Shown here: positions 33,472 through 39,367 of the stretch, one piece after another
Layout: each line of letters starts with the position of its first letter
Position numbering within the stretch: position 1 is the stretch's first letter
NCBI GenBank assembly: GCA_001899635.1
Contig: MKVQ01000030.1
Location: 108,463 to 147,829 of the forward strand
Direction of reading: 5' to 3'
Length of the DNA stretch: 39,367 nucleotides
Origin: Myxococcales bacterium 68-20
GTDB lineage: Bacteria > Myxococcota_A > Polyangia > Polyangiales > Polyangiaceae
The notes under the pieces: generated by a model
Told to the model about the DNA's origin: nothing
Databases searched by the model: none
What the model saw: the letters and a program-made list of their open reading frames with translations, nothing else
Made by a program: the position numbers and the translations under genes

Positions 33472-34913
33472 TTCCCTTCGGCGATCGGGCCATGCGCTTC
33501 GCGGTGCCCGCGAACGCACCGAGACGACGGCTCGCCGCGGAGCTCACTGCGCTGCCGGGCGTCCGTGACGTGGTGCTCGCGGAGGAGGTCGGGTGCGTCG
33601 TGTTCGATCACGACGTGACGAAGGACGCCGATCGAACCGCGGTCGCCAGCGTCCTCGCGCAGCAGCAGAGCGCGCGCGACGACGAGCCTGGGACGCCCCG
33701 CGTCATCCCCGTGATTTACGACGGCGAGGACCTCGACGAGGTCGCGCGCACGATCGGGCGGACGAGAGCGGACGTCGTCGCGCTCCACTCCGAGGCCGAG
33801 TACCGCGTCGCGATGCTCGGGTTCCTGCCGGGCTTCGCATACCTCCGCGGCCTTCCGAGCGAGCTCCGCTTGCCACGACGTGCGCCGCGGCCGCGCGTCC
33901 CTGCGAGGAGCGTCGCGATCGCTGCAGACTACACGGGGATCTACCCGTTCGCCTCGCCGGGAGGATGGCACCTCCTCGGCCGCGCCCCCGGCTTCGAGGC
34001 ATTCGGCGCGGGCCCCGCCGGAGCGGCCGCGCTCGCGATCGGAGACGTCGTCCGCTTCGCGCCGGCGCCCGAGGAGCCGTTGCTCCCGCCTCCGCGCCAG
34101 GAGCCAGCCCTCGCCTCACCGTCCGGCGTCCACCTCGAGATCACGCGCGCCGCCGGGTTCGCGCTCCTCGTCGATGCCGGACGCCCCGGACGAATGCACG
34201 ACGGCGTGCCTCCCGGCGGACCGCTCGTGCGATCGGCCTTCGAGCACGCCAACGTGCTCGCCGGCAACGAGGCCGGGGCATGCGCGCTCGAGATCTCGGG
34301 GACCATCGAGGTCACCGCGCGCGGCGGCTCGATCACGATCGCCGACGACGAGGGCGGCGCCGTCACGCTCCGCGACGGCGAGCGCCACGTCGTGTCGACG
34401 GCAGGACGGGCGCGCGTCCGCTACCTCGCGCTAGAGGGCGGCATCGACGCGCCGGTCATCCTCGGAGGGCGTGGCGCGCTGCTCGTCGCGGGGATCGGAC
34501 GTCTCTTCCGGCGAGGTGATCGACTCGCGCCCCTCGTCCGGTCCGGCGAGACGCACCCGGCGACCGCGCAGACGCCGGCCCTGACCGACGAGCCGATCGC
34601 GATCATGGAAGGTCCCGACGCGGCCTTGCTCCCGCGCGGCGCGCTCGTGACGGAGGACTTCCGCGTGTCCGCGGCGTCGGATCGAACCGGGACCCGCCTC
34701 GAAGGGAACATGTCCCTGCCGGCGCCGGCGTCGGCGAAGTCGACGCCGATGGTCATGGGTGCGATCGAGCTGACCCCGTCGGGGCTCATCGTGTTCGGGC
34801 CCGATCACCCGACGACCGGGGGCTATCCGGTGGTCGCCGTCGTCCGATCGGCGTCCCTCGATCGGCTCTTCTCGAGGCCGATCGGCGCAGCCGTCCGCTT
34901 CACGTTCGCCTGA
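33468..34913 (+). CDS. pxpBC: Fused 5-oxoprolinase subunits PxpB-PxpC
   Basis: The 481-residue protein joins the two subunits that are usually separate. The PxpB half (about 1-205; KipI/allophanate hydrolase subunit 1 type) shows VIYDGEDLDEVAR, HSEAEYRVAMLGFLPGFAYL, LPRRAPRPRVPARSVAIA and GIYPFASPGGWHLLGRAPGF. The PxpC half (about 225-481; subunit 2 type) shows ITRAAGFALLVDAGRPGRMH, GVPPGGPLVRSAFEHANVLA, ALEGGIDAPVILGGRG and the end PDHPTTGGYPVVAVV. It starts at a GTG overlapping the pxpA stop. Only the first 9 residues (VIPFGDRAM) precede what the family usually has. Open reading frame upstream of 33468 in the same phase is not coding. The enzyme needs ATP. Confidence 0.87.
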   Translation: MIPFGDRAMRFAVPANAPRRRLAAELTALPGVRDVVLAEEVGCVVFDHDVTKDADRTAVASVLAQQQSARDDEPGTPRVIPVIYDGEDLDEVARTIGRTRADVVALHSEAEYRVAMLGFLPGFAYLRGLPSELRLPRRAPRPRVPARSVAIAADYTGIYPFASPGGWHLLGRAPGFEAFGAGPAGAAALAIGDVVRFAPAPEEPLLPPPRQEPALASPSGVHLEITRAAGFALLVDAGRPGRMHDGVPPGGPLVRSAFEHANVLAGNEAGACALEISGTIEVTARGGSITIADDEGGAVTLRDGERHVVSTAGRARVRYLALEGGIDAPVILGGRGALLVAGIGRLFRRGDRLAPLVRSGETHPATAQTPALTDEPIAIMEGPDAALLPRGALVTEDFRVSAASDRTGTRLEGNMSLPAPASAKSTPMVMGAIELTPSGLIVFGPDHPTTGGYPVVAVVRSASLDRLFSRPIGAAVRFTFA

Positions 34914-35119
34914 CCGCACCGGACCTTCGCCGCGTCGGGCGCAGACGGCTCGCGCCGCCCCGCGTCATCGGCGGAAGTCGAGGCCCGTAGTGAGATCGCG
35001 CACTTCGCCGGTTTCGGTGCCTCCCGTCACCCACATTTTTCCGGCAGATCTCGGGGCCGTCACCAGGAGACGTCGATGGAGACTTGCCCAAAGGCTGAAA
35101 ACGTAGCCACAACAGAAGC

Positions 35120-35686
35120 GTGAGACTGGCATCCTTCATCCTCGTGCCTGCACTGGCCGTGGCGGTGGCGGCGTGTGACCCGGCGACGCCGGACCGCGCG
35201 GTCACGACGTCGGCCGAGACCAACGTCGTCACCCCGAAGGTGACCTGGCCGGCAGGCGCCAAGGCCGATGCCCGTGCGTTCGCGGCCCTCGGAGAGCCAA
35301 CGCGCGCCGCGGAGCTCGCCGGCCGATCGCCGGTGCCGGTCCTCGCCCCCACGAGCGTCACGTTCGAGCGCCCCACGTTCGTCGTCGGTGCCGAGTACTA
35401 CGCGCTCACCGGACGCGTCGCGGGCGCGACGGTCGCGATTCAAGGAACGCGAGCTGCGCATCGCCACGAGGACATCGCGCCGATCACGGGCGATCGCCTC
35501 CTCCGGGGCACCCGCGGCTTCGTCTCGGTGAACGAGAGCATTCGCACGACGTCGTGGATCGAGAACGGCGTCGCCTACTCCGTCGACATCGAGTGCGCCG
35601 ATCCCACGGACAAGCGGTGCGTGGACGAGGCGTTCGCGCTCGACATCGTCGAGCACCTCGCCTTCGCCGGCGGAGGGGCACGATGA
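35120..35686 (+). CDS. Lipoprotein upstream of the M23 peptidase
   Basis: The 188-residue exported protein begins at a GTG at 35120 with a signal peptide and lipobox (LAVAVAAC, Cys at about 19). A short Thr/Ala-rich linker precedes a compact region (about 65-180). This has strands such as PVLAPTSVTFERPTFVVGAEYYALTG, ATVAIQGTR and the pair of Cys residues in ECADPTDKRCVDEA. I see no family. The stop overlaps the ATG of the M23 peptidase gene (ATGA at 35683-35686), so the two are translationally coupled; it may be a partner or regulator of that peptidase. Confidence 0.78.
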   Translation: MRLASFILVPALAVAVAACDPATPDRAVTTSAETNVVTPKVTWPAGAKADARAFAALGEPTRAAELAGRSPVPVLAPTSVTFERPTFVVGAEYYALTGRVAGATVAIQGTRAAHRHEDIAPITGDRLLRGTRGFVSVNESIRTTSWIENGVAYSVDIECADPTDKRCVDEAFALDIVEHLAFAGGGAR

Positions 35687-36612
35687 TGCGACGGTTCGCT
35701 CCCGCCCTCGCCGTACTGACGATGCTCACGGTCGCCCGCGCTGCTGCCGGCGCCGATGCCGGCGTCGATGCCGGCGGCGTTCCGTTCACCTACGATCCGC
35801 CGGGCAAGCTCGTTCCCGGATCGGGTAAGGGCCGCGACGACTCGAAGGTCTACGTGCCTGGCATCCGCTTCCCGATGGAGAGCGGGCCTGCCTACGCGAA
35901 CTCGCAGGTCTGGGGCCACGGCGGAGGCAGCGGCCCGAAGAACTCGAGCCAGTGCGACAAGGAGAACTTCTCCTATCCGTGGCACGACAACTACTGCGAG
36001 TCGCGCTCCTGGGACATGCCGCTCTGCCCCTCCGGCACGGGCCATCAGGGGCAGGACATCCGGGCCGCCACGTGCGAGAAGGACGTCCACTGGGTCGTCG
36101 CCGCGAGTGACGGCAAGGTCACCAACGTCGGCTCGTACTCGGTCTACATCACCAGGGACGACGGGACGCGCTTCGACTACCTCCACATGAGCAACGTCGC
36201 CGTGAAGGAAGGCGACGAGGTCACGCGCGGACAGCGCATCGGTAAGGTGTCGAACCAGTTCGGCGGCAGCGCGACGACGGTGCACCTCCACTTCAACATC
36301 AAGCAGAACGTCGCGGGCGTCGGCATGGTCTTCGTGCCGACGTACATGACCCTCATCGAGTCCTACGACGACCTCCTGAACCCGAAGCCGCCCGTCGTCG
36401 ACGCCGGCCCTCCGCCCGTCACGACGACCGAGCCGACGCCTCCGCCGCCGCCGAAGGATCGCCCCACGGAGGAGCCCACTCCCGAGGCGCCCCCGGCCGC
36501 GGCCGAGTCCGGATGCGCGAGCGCGCCCGCCTCGGCGTCGAGCGGCGCATTCGCGCTCGTCGTCGGCGCGATGGTGGTCGGCGCGATCCGCCGCCGGCGC
36601 GCAGCCCGCTAG
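35683..36612 (+). CDS. M23 (LytM-type) peptidase with MYXO-CTERM-like tail
   Basis: The 309-residue exported protein has a signal peptide (MMRRFAPALAVLTMLTVARA) and a peptidase domain (about 95-235). Zinc ligands would be H121 and D125 (HQGQDI) and H203 (VHLHF), with H168 (YLHMS) also in the site, so the enzyme should be active against peptidoglycan cross-links. A region before it contains Cys pairs (91, 105, 115, 131). After a Pro-rich linker (about 240-270) the end reads SGC, about 10 residues, a hydrophobic helix (GAFALVVGAMVVGAI) and RRRRAAR: the plan of MYXO-CTERM sorting tails, which are cleaved and anchored by myxosortase. It is coupled to the preceding lipoprotein and is followed by a hairpin. 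Confidence 0.83.
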   Translation: MMRRFAPALAVLTMLTVARAAAGADAGVDAGGVPFTYDPPGKLVPGSGKGRDDSKVYVPGIRFPMESGPAYANSQVWGHGGGSGPKNSSQCDKENFSYPWHDNYCESRSWDMPLCPSGTGHQGQDIRAATCEKDVHWVVAASDGKVTNVGSYSVYITRDDGTRFDYLHMSNVAVKEGDEVTRGQRIGKVSNQFGGSATTVHLHFNIKQNVAGVGMVFVPTYMTLIESYDDLLNPKPPVVDAGPPPVTTTEPTPPPPPKDRPTEEPTPEAPPAAAESGCASAPASASSGAFALVVGAMVVGAIRRRRAAR

Positions 36613-36625
36613 CCCGCTAGCCCGC
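36603..36625. repeat. Three 8-bp direct repeats across the M23 stop codon
   Basis: AGCCCGCT occurs three times in tandem (the last copy lacks one base), spanning the TAG stop at 36610-36612. Slippage here would change how the reading frame ends: the second repeat gives another in-phase-independent TAG. Confidence 0.7.
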
Positions 36626-36661
36626 AACGCGTCCGCTCAGACGGCCGCCAGAGACAGAAAC

Positions 36662-36724
36662 GGGAAGGCGGGAAGACGGGAAGGATTCATTGATCAAACT
36701 CCCTTCCCGCCTTCCCGCCTTCCT
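36662..36724. terminator. Large inverted repeat of the GGGAAGGCGGGAAG type, possible terminator
   Basis: The left arm (36662-36684, GGGAAGGCGGGAAGAC and following) pairs with the right arm (36702-36724, ending CCCGCCTTCCT) at about 21 of 23 positions, around a 17-base AT-rich loop with the palindrome TTGATCAA. It lies 50 bases after the M23 stop and 55 before the aldo/keto reductase start. The same motif recurs at 37648-37824. Confidence 0.65.
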
Positions 36725-36778
36725 GTGGACTCTCTCTCGGTTCGCCTAAACGAACGGCATTGGGGCTAAGCTCGGAGC

Positions 36779-37597
36779 GTGCTGCAGCGCCGCTTCGGTC
36801 CGCTCGAGGTCGACGTGCCCGTCATCGGGCTCGGGACCTGGCAGATGGAGGCCGACGACCGCGACAGCGCGATCCTCGCGATCCGTCGCGCGATCGATCT
36901 GGGCATGACCCACGTCGACACCGCCGAGCTCTATGGACGCGGCGCGGTCGAGGACATCGTCGGCGAGGCGCTCGCCGGCTATCGCGCGGAGGTGTTCCTC
37001 GCGTCGAAGGTACACCCCGACCAGGCGACCTACGCCGGGACGCTCCGCGCCTGCGAGAAGAGCCTCCGGCGGCTCCGCACCGATCGACTCGATCTCTATC
37101 TCCTCCACTGGCGCGGCTCGCAGCCACTCGAAGAGACGTTCCGCGCCTTCGAGGTCCTGAAGCAAGACGGCAAGATCCTCGCGTGGGGCGTGAGCAACTT
37201 CGACGTCTCGGATCTCGAGCACGCGATCGACATCGCAGGCGAAGGCGCCATCGCGTGCAATCAGGTGCTCTACAACCTCCACGAGCGCGACCCCGACCAC
37301 GTCCTCCAGGTCTTCTGCGAGCGCCACCGCATCGCGTTCGTGGGCTACAGCCCGCTCGGCTCGGGGCAGTTCCCGCGCCCGGGCGGCGTCGAAGGTGACA
37401 CGCTCGCGAGGATCGCGAGCGCCCGCGGCGTCACCGCCCGCGCGGTCGCGCTCGCCTACCTGACCCGCCGCTCCGGCGCATTCACGATCCCGAAGTCGTC
37501 GAGCCTCGCGCATGTCGAAGAGCTCGCGCGCGCCGGCGACCTCGTCCTCGACCGGGACGAGATCGCGGAGATCGAGGCGGCCTTCCCGCTCGCCTGA
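36779..37597 (+). CDS. Aldo/keto reductase
   Basis: The 272-residue cytoplasmic enzyme reduces aldehydes or ketones with NADPH. The catalytic tetrad is complete: D47 and Y52 (HVDTAELYG), K77 (ASKVHP) and H110 (LLHWRG). NADPH-binding segments near the C-terminus are GYSPLGSGQF and FTIPKSSSLAHVEELARAG, and the WGVSNFDVSDL and CNQVLYNLHER signatures are present. The length is usual for the short forms (about 275). It begins at a GTG at 36779. The gene stands alone between two related inverted repeats, and nothing nearby indicates the substrate. Confidence 0.88.
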   Translation: MLQRRFGPLEVDVPVIGLGTWQMEADDRDSAILAIRRAIDLGMTHVDTAELYGRGAVEDIVGEALAGYRAEVFLASKVHPDQATYAGTLRACEKSLRRLRTDRLDLYLLHWRGSQPLEETFRAFEVLKQDGKILAWGVSNFDVSDLEHAIDIAGEGAIACNQVLYNLHERDPDHVLQVFCERHRIAFVGYSPLGSGQFPRPGGVEGDTLARIASARGVTARAVALAYLTRRSGAFTIPKSSSLAHVEELARAGDLVLDRDEIAEIEAAFPLA

Positions 37598-37647
37598 CTC
37601 CCAATCGCCTCGCGTACCGCGGCCGCGATTGAACAGAGAGGGATTCA

Positions 37648-37824
37648 ACAGGGAGGCGGGAAGAACTTTTATGTGGGCACTCTGCCAACGCCCTGGCGGC
37701 CTGCGCGCCCGAGGGGCGGCCGATGCAATCGTTTCAGGCGAGCGACCGGTCGTCCGTCGCGCCAGGAGCAGACCGAGCCTGAGCCGGCAGAGGATCATTC
37801 AAATGATCCTTCCCGCCTTCCTGT
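37648..37824. repeat. Inverted-repeat element between convergent genes
   Basis: Arms at 37648-37664 (ACAGGGAGGCGGGAAGA) and 37808-37824 (CCTTCCCGCCTTCCTGT) pair at 15 of 17 positions around about 143 bases. The arms share their sequence with the hairpin at 36662-36724. Next to the right arm is a perfect 9-bp palindrome (AGGATCATT CA AATGATCCT, 37791-37810) that could terminate lpxA on the minus strand. The size and terminal repeats resemble a miniature mobile element, with no coding capacity. Confidence 0.55.
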
Positions 37825-37847
37825 TTCTCCCTCAGGGCGAAACATCG

Positions 37848-38663
37848 TCAGAGAGGGCGGAGGCCCCGCTTCGTCGGGCGGACCCCTCGGACCGGATCCT
37901 CGAGCCACGCAGCGAGGAGCCCGACCCACGGGTCGGAGCGATCGAGCGCGCGCAGCGCGTCGTCGAACGAGCACGAGCCGCCTTCGCGGGCCTCGCCCTT
38001 CCAGAGAGAGGCGAACGCGCGCCGAAGCGCCGCGATGGACTCGGCCGGGACGCCACGGCGCTCGAGACCGACGACGTTGATCGCACGCACACGCGCGCGA
38101 TCACCCTGAGCGATCACGAACGGCGGAACGTCGCGCTCGCACATCGCGCCCGCAGCGACGAACGCGCCCTGGCCCACGCGAAGATGCTGAGCCACGCCCG
38201 CGAGACCGCCGAACGTGACCCAGTCGTCGATGATCACGTGGCCGGCGAGCTGAACGCCGTTGGCGACGACGCATCGCGACCCGACGACGACATCGTGCGC
38301 GACATGGCATCCCGCCATGAAGAGGTTGTGCGAGCCGATCCGCGTCGTGCCGTCGCCGCTCGACGTGTTGACGGTCACGCTCTCGCGGAAGACGTTGTGG
38401 TCGCCGATCTCGAGCCCGTGCCGCGTTCCCTGCGAGGCGGCGCCCTTCCGGACCTGCGCGTCACCGCCGATGACCGTGAACGGATGGATCACGTTCGACA
38501 GGCCCAGCGTCGTGCTCCCCATGACCACCACATGGCTGAGGAGACGCGTCCCGGCGCCGATGCGCACGCCCGCGTGCACGTGACAGAACGGACCGATCTC
38601 GACGTCGTCAGCGATCTCGGCGCGAGGATCGACGATCGAGCTCTCGTGACACCGGCGCGCCAT
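37848..38663 (-). CDS. lpxA: UDP-N-acetylglucosamine acyltransferase LpxA
   Basis: The 271-residue enzyme adds the first acyl chain (from acyl-ACP) to UDP-GlcNAc in lipid A synthesis. It is a left-handed beta-helix built of hexapeptide repeats (AEIADDVEIGPFCHVHAGVR and on to about residue 185), followed by a helical C-terminal domain (ERRGVPAESIAALRRAFASL). The catalytic His is 123 in NLFMAGCHVAHDVVVG, with VFRESVTVN and DVPPFVIAQGD as further signatures. In the segment GGLAGVAQHL, the His of the usual GGMTAVHQF is replaced by Ala. The start is the ATG at 38663. It lies 84 bases downstream of fabZ on the minus strand, the usual lpxD-fabZ-lpxA order. Confidence 0.88.
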   Translation of the reverse strand: MARRCHESSIVDPRAEIADDVEIGPFCHVHAGVRIGAGTRLLSHVVVMGSTTLGLSNVIHPFTVIGGDAQVRKGAASQGTRHGLEIGDHNVFRESVTVNTSSGDGTTRIGSHNLFMAGCHVAHDVVVGSRCVVANGVQLAGHVIIDDWVTFGGLAGVAQHLRVGQGAFVAAGAMCERDVPPFVIAQGDRARVRAINVVGLERRGVPAESIAALRRAFASLWKGEAREGGSCSFDDALRALDRSDPWVGLLAAWLEDPVRGVRPTKRGLRPL

Positions 38664-38747
38664 GGCCTTCGATCCCTACTCGTTCCTGGCGACGATTCAA
38701 TGCCGGACTCGGACCGCCTCCCAGCAGAGCTCGCCGATGCCGTTCGG

Positions 38748-39203
38748 TCAGCCGTTGCGGTCGACGACGCTCGCCAGGAGCTCGCCTTGCGCACACAAGG
38801 TGCCGTCGACGCTGGCCTCGCCCTTCAGCTTCCAGACGTTCGTACGGTGATGGAGGACGCTCACTTCGAGATCGAGCCGGTCTCCCGGCACGACGGGCCG
38901 GCGGAACTTCGCCTTATCGATACCGAGGAAGTAGAGAAGGCTCCTCGTCTCGTCGAAGGGCTCGCTCGCATACGCGAGGATGCCGCCGATCTGCGCGAGC
39001 GCCTCGATGACGAGGACACCGGGCATGATCGGGTTCTTCGGGAAGTGGCCCTGGAACCACGGCTCGTTCAGGGTCACGCACTTGTGCCCTCGGATGCGCT
39101 CGTGGGGGACGATGTCGATCACGCGGTCGACCATCACGAACGGCCATCGATGCGGGAGGATCTGGAGGATGCGCTCGATGTCGAGCTCGGTGCGCTTGCT
39201 CAT
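38748..39203 (-). CDS. fabZ: 3-hydroxyacyl-ACP dehydratase FabZ
   Basis: The 151-residue hotdog-fold enzyme removes water from 3-hydroxyacyl-ACP in fatty-acid elongation. Catalytic residues are H53 (FQGHFPKNPIMPG) and E67 (VLVIEALAQIGG). The N-terminus (DIERILQILPHRWPFVMVDR) and the end (RPVVPGDRLDLEVSVLHHR, CAQGELLASVV) are typical. It starts at the ATG at 39203, overlapping the stop of the upstream gene (ATGA), and shares its transcript with lpxA, balancing fatty-acid and lipid A synthesis. Confidence 0.92.
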   Translation of the reverse strand: MSKRTELDIERILQILPHRWPFVMVDRVIDIVPHERIRGHKCVTLNEPWFQGHFPKNPIMPGVLVIEALAQIGGILAYASEPFDETRSLLYFLGIDKAKFRRPVVPGDRLDLEVSVLHHRTNVWKLKGEASVDGTLCAQGELLASVVDRNG

Positions 39204-39367
39204 TCGTCCTCGGTGCGCGGGATCGGCGGCGCCCTCCGGACGTTCGACGGCGAAGGCGTCGAACCGGAGGCGACTGCGAGCGGCGGAGTGGTCGTCCCCG
39301 TTCGCGTGGGCTCGAAGGGTGGGCTCGTGACCGCGCTCTTGCCTGCGGACGGCGGTGACGGCGGGGG
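39200..39367 (-). CDS. C-terminal end of the gene upstream of fabZ, probably lpxD
   Basis: The last about 55 residues of a longer gene are visible: a Pro/Thr/Ser-rich tail (SPPFEPTRTGTTTPPLAVAS) ending PRTEDE and TGA at 39200-39202. It shows no fold of its own. In most Gram-negative genomes lpxD precedes fabZ, and the ATGA overlap supports a shared operon, so lpxD with a disordered tail is likely. The tail itself does not prove it. Confidence 0.45.
   Translation of the reverse strand, partial: PPPSPPSAGKSAVTSPPFEPTRTGTTTPPLAVASGSTPSPSNVRRAPPIPRTEDE

Noticed and set aside
34965-35036. Small minus-strand frame (MWVTGGTETGEVRDLTTG...) downstream of pxpBC
   Set aside because: It looks gene-like for 23 residues, but has no start context or longer continuation. 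It may be the tail of a lost gene; too short to support.

Overview
The window is about 39 kb of very GC-rich DNA from a myxobacterium (phylum Myxococcota), most likely the class Polyangia. The evidence is combined: strong GC bias at third codon positions, many secreted lipoproteins, eukaryotic-like Ser/Thr kinases, a DUF4388 protein, a FrzS-like pseudo-receiver/coiled-coil protein, an alkyl-dihydroxyacetonephosphate synthase homologue, and a M23 peptidase with a MYXO-CTERM-like tail. No tRNA, rRNA, CRISPR array or intact insertion sequence was recognised.

Layout. 1-4.1 kb (minus strand): a partial secreted protein, a ChaC-type gamma-glutamylcyclotransferase, an ankyrin-like gene remnant, a beta-helix lipoprotein and a small membrane-anchored protein. 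4.4-5.3 kb (plus): a CitE/HpcH-type lyase. 9.06-5.35 kb (minus): a translationally coupled operon of Ser/Thr kinase, TPR-like membrane protein and lipoprotein. 9.5-13.3 kb (plus): a tight operon of lipoprotein, sigma factor, zinc-binding anti-sigma factor and a caspase-like protease fused to a predicted outer-membrane beta-barrel. 13.4-14.9 kb: a DUF2288 protein and a frameshifted DUF2199-DUF2185 gene. 15-18.7 kb (plus): a coupled DUF4388 protein, lipoprotein and pseudokinase. 21.9-18.7 kb (minus): a 1035-residue FrzS-like protein, divergent from a 2OG-Fe(II) dioxygenase. 22.8-26.9 kb (minus): an M1-type peptidase lipoprotein, a dicarboxylate/amino-acid symporter and a PlsC-type acyltransferase. 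27.2-29.7 kb (plus): a large beta-propeller lipoprotein with a strong terminator. 29.9-32.5 kb (minus): the AGPS-type FAD enzyme and LemA, separated by a 36-bp tandem repeat. 32.7-34.9 kb (plus): 5-oxoprolinase as PxpA plus a fused PxpB-PxpC. 35.1-36.6 kb (plus): a lipoprotein and the M23 peptidase. 36.8-37.6 kb: an aldo/keto reductase bracketed by related inverted repeats. 37.8-39.4 kb (minus): lpxA, fabZ and the end of an upstream gene, probably lpxD, for lipid A and fatty-acid synthesis.

How the genes fit together. Much of the window is envelope and signalling biology. Three separate coupled cassettes combine a cytoplasmic or inner-membrane regulator with exported proteins: kinase/TPR/lipoprotein, sigma/anti-sigma/caspase-barrel, and DUF4388/lipoprotein/pseudokinase. 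The best candidate for an undescribed system is the sigma, anti-sigma and caspase-barrel operon: it would place a caspase-fold protease at the outer membrane under the control of its own sigma/anti-sigma pair. Metabolic links are the production (ChaC) and consumption (PxpA, PxpBC) of 5-oxoproline, and lipid enzymes (PlsC, AGPS, FabZ, LpxA). All functions are read from motifs in the translated sequence; no database search was run.
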